Source: an uncultured Bacteroidaceae bacterium (GTDB lineage Bacteria > Bacteroidota > Bacteroidia > Bacteroidales > Bacteroidaceae). Taken from it: a DNA stretch of 43,051 nt. The notes under the pieces were generated by a model. It saw only the letters and a program-made list of their open reading frames with translations. It was not told the origin of the DNA and made no database searches. Positions 7,994 through 16,400 of this stretch are shown in pieces. Position 1 is the stretch's first letter. Each line of letters starts with the position of its first letter. Location of the stretch: assembly GCA_905236985.1 (NCBI GenBank), contig CAJORF010000052.1, forward strand, positions 1-43,051, given 5' to 3'. Both the position numbers and the translations under genes were made by a program.

Positions 7994-8775
7994 TGAAAGT
8001 AGCTATTATTGGAGCCGGACGCGTAGCATGGAACCTCGCCCCTGAGTTGCAACGGAGTGGGGCAGAGGTGGTTGAGGTGTGGAGCAAAAGCTGCATGTCT
8101 GCTGAAGTCTTGGCTCAGTGCTTGGGGTGCCGCTGTTCGTGGGGTGCGCTGGATGTCGTGACCTGCGAGGCCGATCTCTACCTCATCGCCGTGACGGATG
8201 CCGTGCTACTTGACGTAATTCGTCGCTTGCATCAAGGCCGCGAGCAGGCCTTGATGGCACATACCGCTGGTTCCATGCCCCTTTCGCTGTTCGCAGATGC
8301 GGGGCACGAGCGCGGCGGTGTGTTCTATCCGATGCAGACGTTCTCGAAGGAACGCGCGGTGGATTTCACTCAGGTCCATTTCTTCATCGAGGCTTCCCGT
8401 AAGGAGGATGCAGCGTTGCTGTCCGACTTGGCCTGTAAGCTGACGGACAATGACGCTTTTGTGCATCCCTCGTCCTCTGCTTCACGCCGCCGGCTGCATC
8501 TCGCCGCAGTCTTTGCCTGCAACTTCGTCAATCATTGCTGCACGTTGGCCGACGATATCCTTGCCGAAGCGGGTGTGGATTTCAAGGTCATGCTTCCCCT
8601 CTTGGACGAGACTGTTGCCAAGCTTCACCAGCTCCATCCTGCCGAGGCACAGACGGGACCTGCCATCCGCCGCGACGAGAATGTGATGGGAATGCAGTTT
8701 GCTATGCTGACTGACCGTCCTGACCTGCAACAGCTCTACACTCTACTCTCTCATAGTATTCAACGATATGATTAA
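7993..8775 (+). CDS. Rossmann-fold DUF2520 oxidoreductase-like protein
   Basis: The 260-residue protein starts with a dinucleotide-binding fold (MKVAIIGAGRVAWNLAPEL), then a segment typical of the F420/NADP oxidoreductase and DUF2520 group (DLYLIAVTDAVL, then MAHTAGSMPLSLF and GVFYPMQTFSKER). An all-helical DUF2520 domain follows (LAAVFACNFVNHCCTLADDIL, then a conserved GPAIRRDE). The frame is open from 7963, but the Met at 7993 overlaps the upstream stop codon and directly precedes the Rossmann strand, so it is preferred. The substrate is unknown. It overlaps the phosphatase gene by 8 bases. Confidence 0.88.
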   Translation: MKVAIIGAGRVAWNLAPELQRSGAEVVEVWSKSCMSAEVLAQCLGCRCSWGALDVVTCEADLYLIAVTDAVLLDVIRRLHQGREQALMAHTAGSMPLSLFADAGHERGGVFYPMQTFSKERAVDFTQVHFFIEASRKEDAALLSDLACKLTDNDAFVHPSSSASRRRLHLAAVFACNFVNHCCTLADDILAEAGVDFKVMLPLLDETVAKLHQLHPAEAQTGPAIRRDENVMGMQFAMLTDRPDLQQLYTLLSHSIQRYD

Positions 8776-9286
8776 CTACGACTTAACAAAGATCCGCGCT
8801 TTGCTGTTCGACATTGATGGTGTGCTCAGTGCTGAGACCATTCCGCAGGGCACCGATGGTGAACCGATGCGCACTGTCAACATTAAGGACGGCTACGCCC
8901 TGCGTCTGGCGCAGATGAGTGGCTTGCACGTAGCCATCATCACGGGTGCTCATCCCGAAGCCATCCGTCGCCGCTACGAGATGCTTGGCATCCCCGACAT
9001 CTTCCTCTCGTGCTCGATCAAGATGCAGACCTACGAACTGTTGAAACAGAAGTACGATCTCTCGGATGACGAGGTGCTCTATATGGGCGATGACATCCCC
9101 GACTATGAGATCATGCAGCGCGTGGGCTGTCCCGTTTGTCCAGCTGACGCGGCTCCTGAAATCAAAGCCATCTCCCTCTATGTCAGTCATCTCAAGGGCG
9201 GCTATGGTTGTGGGCGCGATGTCATCGAACAGGTGCTCAAGGCGCAAGGTAAATGGATGGCAGACAAGAAAGCATTTGGATGGTAA
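8768..9286 (+). CDS. HAD phosphatase, KdsC-like
   Basis: This 172-residue protein is a small HAD hydrolase without a cap domain. The DxD nucleophile motif is LLFDIDGVLS, motif II is AIITG, and the metal motif is YMGDDIPDYEIM. The C-terminal GGYGCGRDVIEQVL matches the KdsC group, which removes phosphate from Kdo-8-phosphate in lipopolysaccharide synthesis. Residues NIKDGYALRLAQ are also typical. No other Kdo genes are beside it, so the exact substrate is inferred. It overlaps the upstream gene by 8 bases and the maf gene by one base (TAATG). Confidence 0.9.
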   Translation: MINYDLTKIRALLFDIDGVLSAETIPQGTDGEPMRTVNIKDGYALRLAQMSGLHVAIITGAHPEAIRRRYEMLGIPDIFLSCSIKMQTYELLKQKYDLSDDEVLYMGDDIPDYEIMQRVGCPVCPADAAPEIKAISLYVSHLKGGYGCGRDVIEQVLKAQGKWMADKKAFGW

Positions 9287-9861
9287 TGAAACTCATACTT
9301 GCAAGTAATTCGCCGCGACGCCGCGAGCTGCTGGGCGGTTTAGGACTCGTTTTTGAAGTGCGTGTGCTGCCTGGCATCGACGAGAGTTATCCCGATGATC
9401 TTCAGGGTGGCGACATACCTTTATATATTAGTAAGAAAAAGGCGAACGCCTACGTGTGTCAGCTGAGCGATGACGAACTGCTCATCACGGCAGACACGAT
9501 CGTCTGGCTCGACGGACAGGTGTTGGAGAAACCCAAGGACGATGCCGATGCCTGTCGAATGTTGCGCGCCCTGTCAGGCAAGACGCATCAGGTGTTCACA
9601 GGTGTCTGCTTGACCACTACTGAGAAGCAGATTTCTTTTTCGTGTCGCTCCGATGTGACCTTCTGCACGCTCACCGATGAAGAGATCAACTACTACGTCA
9701 GCCACTACCGTCCGCTGGACAAAGCTGGAGCCTACGGCGTTCAGGAGTGGATTGGCTATGTTGGCGTTGAACGCATCGAAGGTTCCTTCTTCAACGTTGT
9801 CGGTCTTCCTGTTCAGCGTCTTTATCAAGCATTAAAACAAAACTTTAATATCAATGGATAA
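9286..9861 (+). CDS. maf: Maf family nucleotide pyrophosphatase
   Basis: The 191-residue protein shows the Maf signature LILASNSPRRRELL at its start, then a central ADTIV with the catalytic Asp, and KTHQVFTGVCL. Maf proteins hydrolyse non-canonical or canonical nucleoside triphosphates (dTTP/UTP type for YhdE). The frame is open from 9253, but the Met at 9286 overlaps the kdsC-like stop codon and begins the strand preceding the signature. The next gene overlaps its end by 8 bases. Confidence 0.93.
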   Translation: MKLILASNSPRRRELLGGLGLVFEVRVLPGIDESYPDDLQGGDIPLYISKKKANAYVCQLSDDELLITADTIVWLDGQVLEKPKDDADACRMLRALSGKTHQVFTGVCLTTTEKQISFSCRSDVTFCTLTDEEINYYVSHYRPLDKAGAYGVQEWIGYVGVERIEGSFFNVVGLPVQRLYQALKQNFNING

Positions 9862-10297
9862 GCATTTCTCTTTCTTTATGTTATTAATTACATTTTTAGG
9901 TATTACTCTCGTGTCATGCAACGAGAATTATGGCGAATATATACGTCCTCAGTACGGCTCCATTACCTGCACTCCAAGCCCTGTCATTGCTGGTGACAGC
10001 GTAGAGCTCGTCGTTCCACAGAAATCGTTAGGCAACGGAATTGCAGCCACCACCTACACCTGGGTCATTAAAGATATCGGTTGGGATGAAGAGACCAACG
10101 CCTCAAAGGATTCCGTCATCACTGTCGAGGACAACTACGATGGTTTGGGCAAGCGTGACCCGTGCGTCAAATTCCTTGTGCCTGCCAATTGGGTGAAGGG
10201 TAATCACGCTGTCACGATGACTGCCACCTTCAGCGTCTATATCGGCAACACGCTCTTCGACAAAGTCTCTGCCAACGGGCGCATGGTCATCGAATAA
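9854..10297 (+). CDS. Predicted lipoprotein of unknown function
   Basis: This 147-residue protein has a short N-terminus, a hydrophobic stretch and a lipobox (LVSC, Cys22), so it should be a lipid-anchored envelope protein. The mature part is beta-rich with an Ig-like look (ITCTPSPVIAGDSVELVV, then TYTWVIKDIGW), which is inference. I do not recognise a family. It overlaps maf by 8 bases and is the last gene of the operon, followed by a terminator hairpin. Confidence 0.82.
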   Translation: MDKHFSFFMLLITFLGITLVSCNENYGEYIRPQYGSITCTPSPVIAGDSVELVVPQKSLGNGIAATTYTWVIKDIGWDEETNASKDSVITVEDNYDGLGKRDPCVKFLVPANWVKGNHAVTMTATFSVYIGNTLFDKVSANGRMVIE

Positions 10298-10351
10298 TGA
10301 CGTTAAACACAATGGGCTGTCATACCGACTTCTGGAAGTCTGCTTATACAT

Positions 10352-10395
10352 AAAAATTGCCAATTCGTTTAAAATCAACGTAGTTGGCAATTTTT
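10352..10395. terminator. Bidirectional terminator between the maf operon and tRNA-Arg
   Basis: Perfect 12-bp arms (AAAAATTGCCAA at 10352-10363 and TTGGCAATTTTT at 10384-10395) with a 20-base loop. The A and T runs allow it to act on both strands: for the lipoprotein gene on plus and the tRNA on minus. Confidence 0.8.
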
Positions 10396-10399
10396 CTCG

Positions 10400-10473
10400 T
10401 GACTCCGTTGGGACTCGAACCCAAGACCCACAGCTTAGAAGGCTGTTGCTCTATCCAGCTGAGCTACGGAGCC
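10400..10473 (-). tRNA. tRNA-Arg (anticodon UCU)
   Basis: The minus strand folds into a full cloverleaf of 74 bases. The acceptor stem is GGCTCCG with CGGAGTC (one G-U pair), the D-arm is GCTCAGCTGGATAGAGC, the anticodon loop is CTTCTAA giving UCU, and the T-arm is GGGTTCGAGTCCC. The discriminator is A, and CCA is not encoded. It reads AGA codons. Confidence 0.95.
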
Positions 10474-10533
10474 GACCATAATTGATGATTGCAAAGACGC
10501 ACTTGCGTTTTGCGGCTGCAAAGTTACAAAAAA

Positions 10534-10560
10534 GTTGAGAGTTGAGAGTTGAAAGTTGAA
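10534..10560. repeat. GAGTTGA-type simple repeat
   Basis: Tandem degenerate units (GTTGAGA, GTTGAGA, GTTGAAA, GTTGAAA) lie between the tRNA and the DUF4301 terminator. Related units occur at 5099-5129. Confidence 0.55.
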
Positions 10561-10581
10561 ATATTTTTTGTTTTGAGGCAT

Positions 10582-10629
10582 AAAAAAGGCCATTTTTACT
10601 GTTTGGGGAGCAAAAACGGCCTTCTTTTT
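10582..10629. terminator. Terminator of the DUF4301 gene
   Basis: AAAAAAGGCC (10582-10591) pairs with GGCCTTCTTTTT (10618-10629, one bulge), and inner TTTTT/AAAAA runs extend the stem. On the minus strand it ends in a T run, 41 bases past the DUF4301 stop codon. Confidence 0.7.
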
Positions 10630-10670
10630 GATGAGAAAATGGCATCAGAGGATGCCTGAGGTCTGATGTC

Positions 10671-12191
10671 CTATGCCTGATGCTGTTCGCGCAGGAGGTC
10701 GTTGACTGTCTTGACGGGGTTGAAGGTATCCAAGGGCACTTCAACGAAAATGGTGGACCAGTCGCTCATGGCACCGTTCCAGAGTCCGGGCAACTCCAGT
10801 GCCTTGAGCTCCTTGCCGCTCTTGGACTTATAGGAGATGAAGCCCGTGGCGGGATCCACGTAGCACGGCAGTTCGAACTTTTCGCCCTTGTAATCGCGGA
10901 TGGCGCAGACGAGATCGACGGGGTTGAAGTGCGTGCCGCCTTGGAACATCGCCAAATAAGCAGGATTGTGAGTGTCAATCTGCGAGCTCTCGAGGATCTG
11001 TGGGCTGACGCTGTCGTCGGGGTTGAAAGCCAGGAACGGACCACCGCCAGGTTCGCCGACATTCTTCACCATACCGCAGACGCGAATGGGACGGTTGAAC
11101 TTGCGGCGCAGTGTGGCGATGAGTTCCTCCTCGCTCATCTCGGAGATGCCGGGCACCTCGGTACAGAGGTCGTGGCGGAGGAAATTGGCCATCTCCTGCA
11201 GTTCAGCCATACCAAGACCTCCCTCATCGAGGCGACGGAGATAGTCGAAGACTTGACGCTGCGTGTTGACGAGCACGCCGGCAATGACTTGTTTCCAGAG
11301 TGTTGTTGAGGGTTTGAGACGGTCAGGTACCACATTGTCGATGTTCTTGATGAACACAATGTCGCTGTCTAGGTCGGAGAGGTTCTGGATGAGTGCTCCG
11401 TGTCCGCCCGGACGGAAAAGCAGGCGACCATCGTCGGTGCGGAAGGGCTCGTTGTCCATCGTTGCGGCCAGGGTGTCGGTGGATGGCTTCTGTTCGCTGA
11501 AGGAGATATGGTATTTAATACCATAGAGTGCCTCGTAGGTGGGCAAAACGCGCATCACGAGTTGCTCGAAGAGTTCTCGGTGCTCCGTGCTTACTGTGAA
11601 ATGGACATCGGTCTGTCCGCCTGAGACGGCATAGAGGGCAGCCTCCACTAGGTGCTCTTCAAGTGGAGTGCGTGCGCAATCGTCGTAGGCATGGAACTGC
11701 AGGAGTCCCTTGGGCAGCTGGCCATAATTGAGACCGCCGTCGTCAAGCATGGCGCTGACAACATCCTTGTAGCGTCCGTCGGCGATGAGTGACTGTACGC
11801 CTTCGCCGTAAAGCACCTGACAAGCATCGTCGAGGGCTGGGTAGAAGGCGAAGTCCTCAATGCGGTCGAAATAGGTGCGTTCGAAGTCGCTTAAGGGAGT
11901 ATCGTGGTCGCCGTCGCGGAACTCAAATATATTTTTGAACATACGCGATGCGGCACCGCTGGCAGGAACGAACTTCGTGATGTGATGGCCCTCGGCCTTG
12001 TAGTTGTTCCAAGCTTCGACGAGTGCTTGACATTCTGCGTCGGAAGGTGCTACGATACCGTTGCCAATGGCTGCTGCTGCGCGAAGCTTCAAGTAGGGGA
12101 AGCCGTTACGGAACTGCTCCAACTGGTAATTGATCTGCTGTTCACTGATGCCTTTCTCGGCAAGTTGTCTGAGGTCTTCTGATGATAACAT
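10671..12191 (-). CDS. DUF4301 family protein
   Basis: This 506-residue protein matches the Bacteroidota DUF4301 family as I remember it. Features include TKFVPASGAASRMFKNIFEF near residue 80, FRPGGHGALIQNLSDL and DIVFIKNIDNVVPD in the middle, and GEPGGGPFLAF later. The GHGALI and KNID motifs resemble sugar-nucleotidyltransferase-like folds, but the reaction is not established to my knowledge. The frame is open to 12347, but the first 52 codons there look non-coding and overlap the divergent promoter region. The start is therefore Met at 12191 (MLSSEDLRQLAEKG). It is a single-gene unit. Confidence 0.88.
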   Translation of the reverse strand: MLSSEDLRQLAEKGISEQQINYQLEQFRNGFPYLKLRAAAAIGNGIVAPSDAECQALVEAWNNYKAEGHHITKFVPASGAASRMFKNIFEFRDGDHDTPLSDFERTYFDRIEDFAFYPALDDACQVLYGEGVQSLIADGRYKDVVSAMLDDGGLNYGQLPKGLLQFHAYDDCARTPLEEHLVEAALYAVSGGQTDVHFTVSTEHRELFEQLVMRVLPTYEALYGIKYHISFSEQKPSTDTLAATMDNEPFRTDDGRLLFRPGGHGALIQNLSDLDSDIVFIKNIDNVVPDRLKPSTTLWKQVIAGVLVNTQRQVFDYLRRLDEGGLGMAELQEMANFLRHDLCTEVPGISEMSEEELIATLRRKFNRPIRVCGMVKNVGEPGGGPFLAFNPDDSVSPQILESSQIDTHNPAYLAMFQGGTHFNPVDLVCAIRDYKGEKFELPCYVDPATGFISYKSKSGKELKALELPGLWNGAMSDWSTIFVEVPLDTFNPVKTVNDLLREQHQA

Positions 12192-12269
12192 AACAGAAAA
12201 GTGAATGAAAAGTGAAAAAAGCTGGTTAGTTAAGCACGTAAATGTGTTATTTTGTTTCAAAATCGTGCC

Positions 12270-12277
12270 CAAAAGTA
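12270..12277 (-). promoter_or_regulatory. -7 element of the DUF4301 gene
   Basis: The minus strand reads TACTTTTG, giving a leader of about 75 bases before 12191. The nearest TTTG upstream is only 12 bases away, so the -33 part is unclear. Confidence 0.45.
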
Positions 12278-12320
12278 GTAAAAAAGGTTCAAATACGCGA
12301 GCGTTTTGCAGAAAAATCGC

Positions 12321-12328
12321 TATCTTCG
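12321..12328 (+). promoter_or_regulatory. Possible -7 element of the relA-type gene
   Basis: TATCTTCG differs from TAnnTTTG at one base. If used, transcription starts near 12333, just past the ATG at 12331, which favours the ATG at 12355. Confidence 0.35.
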
Positions 12329-12354
12329 CCATGTTTTTCATCAACAACGAGCTT

Positions 12355-14568
12355 ATGGTAGATTATTTTTTGTTGACAGAAGCCGAAAAAGCGTCCTTTG
12401 TAGACCTTTATCGTCGTCTGACACAGCTGGCGAAAGATGAGTTGCGGCCAGATGATGTGAGATTGGTCAAACAGTATCTCATCAATGGGGCGCAGACGAA
12501 GGCGATGCAGCGCGATGTCTTCGGGTTGCACCCATTGCTGACAGCCCTGCAGACCGCACATATCGTAGCGACCGAGATTGGGCTGTCGCGACCGGCTATT
12601 ATCAGCGTCATGCTCAACCGGCTGGTGCTGTGTGGACAGGTGAGCGAGGAGCAGTTGCGTAAGGACTTCGGCGATGATGTGGGTGCAATCATCCACGGCC
12701 TGGCCCGCATTGAGGAACTCTACGAGAAGAACCCTATCGTGGAAAGCGAGAACTTTCGTCAGTTACTGCTCTCTTTTGCCGAGGATATGCGCGTGATCCT
12801 GATCGTCATTGCCAATCGCGTGTGCATCATGCGTCAGATTAAGGATGCCGAGAACGATGAGGCACGCCGACACGTGGCGATGGAGTCATCGTACCTCTAT
12901 GCTCCGCTGGCGCATAAGTTGGGTTTGTACAAGCTCAAGAGTGAGTTGGAGGACTTGTCGCTGAAGTATTTGGAACACGATGCATACTATCATATCAAGG
13001 AGAAGCTGAATGCCACGAAGAAGAGTCGTGACGCGTATATAGAGCGTTTTATACATCCTGTTGAAGAAAAACTTAAGGATGCTGGGCTAAAGTTCCACAT
13101 GAAGGGACGCACGAAGAGCATTCACAGCATCTGGCAGAAAATGAAGAAGCAGAAATGTCCTTTTGAGGGCGTCTATGACCTGTTCGCCATCCGTGTGATT
13201 CTCGAGTCTCCTCCCGAGCGCGAGAAACAGGACTGCTGGCAGGTGTTCTCCATCATTACTGATATGTACCAGCCCAACCCAAAACGTATGCGCGATTGGC
13301 TGTCCATCCCTAAGAGTAATGGCTACGAGAGCCTGCACATCACAGTGATGGGGCCTGAAGGTAAATGGGTTGAAGTGCAGATCCGCACGGAGCGCATGGA
13401 CGAAATAGCTGAACGTGGTCTGGCTGCCCATTGGCGTTATAAAGGTGTCAAGGGCGGAGAGGCTGGCGTGGAGACATGGTTGCAGAGCATCCGCAATGCC
13501 TTGGAGGCTGGTGACGACCTGCAGCTGATGGATCAGTTCAAGATGGACTTGTACGAGGATGAGGTGTTTGTCTTCACGCCTCACGGCGACCTCTTCAAGC
13601 TGCCACAGGGTGCTACGGTACTCGACTTTGCTTATGCCATCCATACTAAAATAGGTAATCAATGTACGGGCGGGCGCATTGGGGGTAAGATGGTGACGCT
13701 CCGTCAGGTGCTGCAAAGCGGTGACCAGGTTGAAATCATGACCCACGTCAATCAGGTGCCGAAGCAGGACTGGTTGAACGTTGCCAAGACGAGCCGTGCG
13801 CGCTCAAAGATACGCCAGGCACTGAAGGAGATGGCAGCGAAGCAGGCCGCTTTCGCTAAGGAAGAACTTGAACGTAAGTTCAAGAACCGCAAGATCGACA
13901 TCGACGAGGCAACGCTGATGCACACGATGACGCGTCTGGGTTACCGTGTAGTTACGGATTTCTACAATGCTCTGGCTGAGGGAACGCTGGAAATCAATCA
14001 GGTGCTGGATGCCTATCTGATGCAGCAGCGCTTCAGCCGAGGCGAACTGACCACTCAGCCCACGCAAAGTGCTGAGAACTATTCGCTCAAGAAAGTAGGC
14101 GAGAAGGGCATAGCGGGCAAGAGCGACATCCTCGTGATCGACCAGAATCTCAGCGGCATCGATTTTACGTTGGCCAAGTGCTGCCAGCCCGTCTATGGCG
14201 ATGATGTCTTTGGCTTCCTCACGTCTGGCGGCGGCATAAAGATTCATCGCAAGGATTGTCTCAATGCACCAGCTCTGCGCAGCCGCTACGGTTACCGCAT
14301 CATCAATGCACGCTGGGCTGGCAAGGGAAGCAGCCAATATGCCATCACACTGCGCATTGTAGGACAGGATAACTTGGGTATCGTGAATAACATCACCAGC
14401 ATCATCTCCAAGGACGAGAAGCTCCTGCTGCGTAGTATCTCCATCGACAGCAATGACGGCCTGTTCCACGGCACGCTGACTATCATGCTCGAAGACACTG
14501 GTCGCTTGAAACAACTCATACAGAAACTGGAAGGCGTGCGTGGCGTGAAAAGCGTTAAAAGGTCTTAA
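12355..14568 (+). CDS. relA: RelA-type (p)ppGpp synthetase with inactive-looking HD domain
   Basis: This 737-residue RelA/SpoT homologue makes the alarmone (p)ppGpp. The HD hydrolase domain (about residues 45-190) is recognisable but decayed: the HD pair is replaced by Leu-Asn (MLNRLVLCG), the EDT motif is absent, and ADRLHNMRT has become ANRVCIMRQ. The synthetase domain (about 230-350) keeps GRTKSIHSIWQKM, YDLFAIRVI, RMRDWLSIPKSNGYESLH and VEVQIRT. A TGS domain follows (EDEVFVFTPHGDLFKLPQGA), then a Cys-containing segment (LAKCCQPVYGD) and a C-terminal ACT domain. The frame is open from 12205, but the promoter position and the lack of conservation favour Met at 12355. A separate SpoT-like hydrolase is expected elsewhere. 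Confidence 0.92.
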   Translation: MVDYFLLTEAEKASFVDLYRRLTQLAKDELRPDDVRLVKQYLINGAQTKAMQRDVFGLHPLLTALQTAHIVATEIGLSRPAIISVMLNRLVLCGQVSEEQLRKDFGDDVGAIIHGLARIEELYEKNPIVESENFRQLLLSFAEDMRVILIVIANRVCIMRQIKDAENDEARRHVAMESSYLYAPLAHKLGLYKLKSELEDLSLKYLEHDAYYHIKEKLNATKKSRDAYIERFIHPVEEKLKDAGLKFHMKGRTKSIHSIWQKMKKQKCPFEGVYDLFAIRVILESPPEREKQDCWQVFSIITDMYQPNPKRMRDWLSIPKSNGYESLHITVMGPEGKWVEVQIRTERMDEIAERGLAAHWRYKGVKGGEAGVETWLQSIRNALEAGDDLQLMDQFKMDLYEDEVFVFTPHGDLFKLPQGATVLDFAYAIHTKIGNQCTGGRIGGKMVTLRQVLQSGDQVEIMTHVNQVPKQDWLNVAKTSRARSKIRQALKEMAAKQAAFAKEELERKFKNRKIDIDEATLMHTMTRLGYRVVTDFYNALAEGTLEINQVLDAYLMQQRFSRGELTTQPTQSAENYSLKKVGEKGIAGKSDILVIDQNLSGIDFTLAKCCQPVYGDDVFGFLTSGGGIKIHRKDCLNAPALRSRYGYRIINARWAGKGSSQYAITLRIVGQDNLGIVNNITSIISKDEKLLLRSISIDSNDGLFHGTLTIMLEDTGRLKQLIQKLEGVRGVKSVKRS

Positions 14569-14572
14569 GGAA

Positions 14573-14604
14573 TTTCACGGCTTCACGAATTTCAACTATA
14601 TTTG
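14573..14604 (+). promoter_or_regulatory. Promoter of the MORN-repeat gene
   Basis: TATATTTG at 14597-14604 matches the -7 consensus. TTTC at 14573-14576 lies 20 bases upstream, close to the -33 consensus. The leader is about 15 bases. Confidence 0.65.
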
Positions 14605-14623
14605 TGCGGTAAAAGTAAGAAAC

Positions 14624-15754
14624 ATGACGAAAATCACCCATCACAGAGCGATAATCACACTCCTGACGGTTGCACTTCTCTCGCCGTTGATCGTTCATGC
14701 ACAGGAGATTACAATCGGTATATACACCTTCAAGGACGGTGCTCAGTACCAAGGCGAGATGTTCCGTGGAAAACCCATGGGAAAAGGCAAGACGGTCTAT
14801 CCCAATGGCGATATTTATGAGGGCGAGTACCTCAAGGGCAAACGCGAGGGATATGGCACATACGTGTTCGCCGACGGCGAGAAATACGAGGGTGAATGGT
14901 ACCAGGATCATCAGCACGGTCAAGGTACCTTCTACTTCCGCAACAACAACCGCTATGAGGGACTCTGGTTCCGCGACTTCCAGCATGGCAAGGGTACGAT
15001 GTACTATTTCAACGGCGATAAGTATGAGGGCAACTGGTCGAATGACAACCGCGAGGGTGCTGGAATTTATACCTATGCCAGCGGTGATTTCTACCGCGGC
15101 GACTGGAAAAACGACCTCAAGGACGGTCAAGGCACCTTCGCTTGGGCTAACGGTGCTCAGTACTCCGGCTCTTGGAAACAAGGTAAGATGAATGGTACAG
15201 GAACCTACAAATACGCCAACGGCGATGTCTTCAAGGGTACGTTCCTCAACGATTCGCTCGAGGGCAAGGGCATTTACACATTCAACAATGGCGACCGATA
15301 CGAAGGCACTTATCGACACAGCCAGCGCGAGGGTGAAGGCATTTTCACCTACGCCAACGGGCAGAAATATGTCGGACAGTTCAAGAATGGATTGAAGCAC
15401 GGTCAGGGGACATTCACCTCGCCTGACGGCACCAACTACACAGGGCAGTGGTTCAACGACAAGAAAAGCGGACGCGGAAAATACGTCTGGCGCAACGGTG
15501 ATGTCTATGACGGCGAATGGCGCGAAGGTATGATGGACGGTGAGGGTATCCTCCGACAAGCCGACGGCACGAAGTTCCGAGGTATGTTCAGCAAGGGCGA
15601 GAAGAATGGTAAATGTGTCATGGAAATGCCCGATGGAACGCGCTTCGAAGGCTCGTTCCGCAACAACCAGCGCGACGGCGATTTTGTGGAAAAGGACAAG
15701 AACGGACACGTCATCAGGCGCGGTCATTACACCATGGGAGTGCTCGATAATTGA
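14624..15754 (+). CDS. Secreted MORN-repeat protein
   Basis: The 376-residue protein has a signal peptide (hydrophobic core IITLLTVALLSPL, cleavage probably after VHA) and then about 14 MORN repeats of 23 residues each. Each repeat follows the form Y-x-G-x-(W/F)-x5-G-x-G-x5-(N/D)-G, for example YEGEWYQDHQHGQGTF and YTGQWFNDKKSGRGKY. The array runs almost without interruption from about residue 36 to 370 and forms an elongated beta-sheet ribbon in known relatives. MORN proteins bind membranes or partner proteins, but the role in Bacteroidota envelopes is unknown. It has its own promoter and terminator, so it is a single-gene unit. Confidence 0.93.
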   Translation: MTKITHHRAIITLLTVALLSPLIVHAQEITIGIYTFKDGAQYQGEMFRGKPMGKGKTVYPNGDIYEGEYLKGKREGYGTYVFADGEKYEGEWYQDHQHGQGTFYFRNNNRYEGLWFRDFQHGKGTMYYFNGDKYEGNWSNDNREGAGIYTYASGDFYRGDWKNDLKDGQGTFAWANGAQYSGSWKQGKMNGTGTYKYANGDVFKGTFLNDSLEGKGIYTFNNGDRYEGTYRHSQREGEGIFTYANGQKYVGQFKNGLKHGQGTFTSPDGTNYTGQWFNDKKSGRGKYVWRNGDVYDGEWREGMMDGEGILRQADGTKFRGMFSKGEKNGKCVMEMPDGTRFEGSFRNNQRDGDFVEKDKNGHVIRRGHYTMGVLDN

Positions 15755-15775
15755 CCCTTTTGGTAAAAAATAGTG

Positions 15776-15812
15776 GCCCTAAAGAAGAATATCCCCCTCT
15801 TTAGGGCTTTTT
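15776..15812 (+). terminator. Terminator of the MORN-repeat gene
   Basis: GCCCTAAAG (15776-15784) pairs perfectly with CTTTAGGGC (15799-15807) around a 14-base loop, and five T follow. Confidence 0.88.
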
Positions 15813-15848
15813 CATGCCATTTTGTTTTTTTTAATCGATAGATTTGTG

Positions 15849-15856
15849 TAAATTTG
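15849..15856 (+). promoter_or_regulatory. -7 element upstream of the YhcH-like gene
   Basis: TAAATTTG matches the consensus, giving a leader of about 25 bases. A second match, TAGATTTG, lies at 15839-15846. Confidence 0.55.
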
Positions 15857-15885
15857 CAGCGCAATTTAAACGTTTTCTACGTGTA

Positions 15886-16350
15886 ATGATCATCGACGAT
15901 TTAAAAGTGTTCGACCGCTATGTCGGTTTGAATCCCTTGTTTGCAGCCGTAGCCGACTTTCTTGCTACGACGGATTTATCCTCATTACCCACAGGTATCA
16001 CCCACATCCAAGGCGATGACTTGTACATCAACGTGCAGGAAGCTCCCGTGAAGACACGAAGCGAGGCACGCTTTGAGACGCACCGCCGTATGATTGATAT
16101 CCAGATTCCCATCTCTGGCGATGAGGAGCACGGCTGGGCACCCTCGTATCTGTTGCCGGAAGCTCCTTACAATGAAAAGACTGACATGACGCTGCATGAT
16201 CCCGCTTTGCCGCAGACGCCTGAGGACGTCGCTACTACGTACTACACGCTACGGCGCGGGCAGTTCGCCATCTATTTCCCTACGGACGGTCATGCTCCGG
16301 CAGTGACACCGACGGGTCTGCGCAAAGCCATCATCAAGGTGAAGGCTTAA
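15886..16350 (+). CDS. YhcH/YjgK/YiaL (NanQ/TabA) family protein
   Basis: This 154-residue protein is a cupin-like member of the YhcH/TabA family. FETHRRMIDIQIPISGDE supplies the conserved His and Glu region, NEKTDMTLHDP follows, and the C-terminus has the metal-site motif YFPTDGHAPAVTP. E. coli YhcH (NanQ) is linked to sialic acid use and TabA to biofilm control. A sialic acid operon lies 12 kb downstream, so a role in sialic acid anomer handling is possible but unproven. The frame is open from 15844, but Met at 15886 (MIIDDLKVF) fits both the family start and the promoter. Confidence 0.88.
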   Translation: MIIDDLKVFDRYVGLNPLFAAVADFLATTDLSSLPTGITHIQGDDLYINVQEAPVKTRSEARFETHRRMIDIQIPISGDEEHGWAPSYLLPEAPYNEKTDMTLHDPALPQTPEDVATTYYTLRRGQFAIYFPTDGHAPAVTPTGLRKAIIKVKA

Positions 16351-16400
16351 GTGCGCGCGTACATTATCATAAATTAGAAGCGATATTAAAACTTCATATA

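Noticed and set aside
12301-12328. TTTG at 12305-12308 as the -33 partner of TATCTTCG upstream of relA
   Set aside because: The gap is 12 bases, well short of the 18-20 seen at the clear promoters in this window.
14555-15727. 390-codon open frame on the minus strand across the MORN gene
   Set aside because: It mirrors the repeat codons of the MORN array on the other strand and has no family features, promoter or conserved start.
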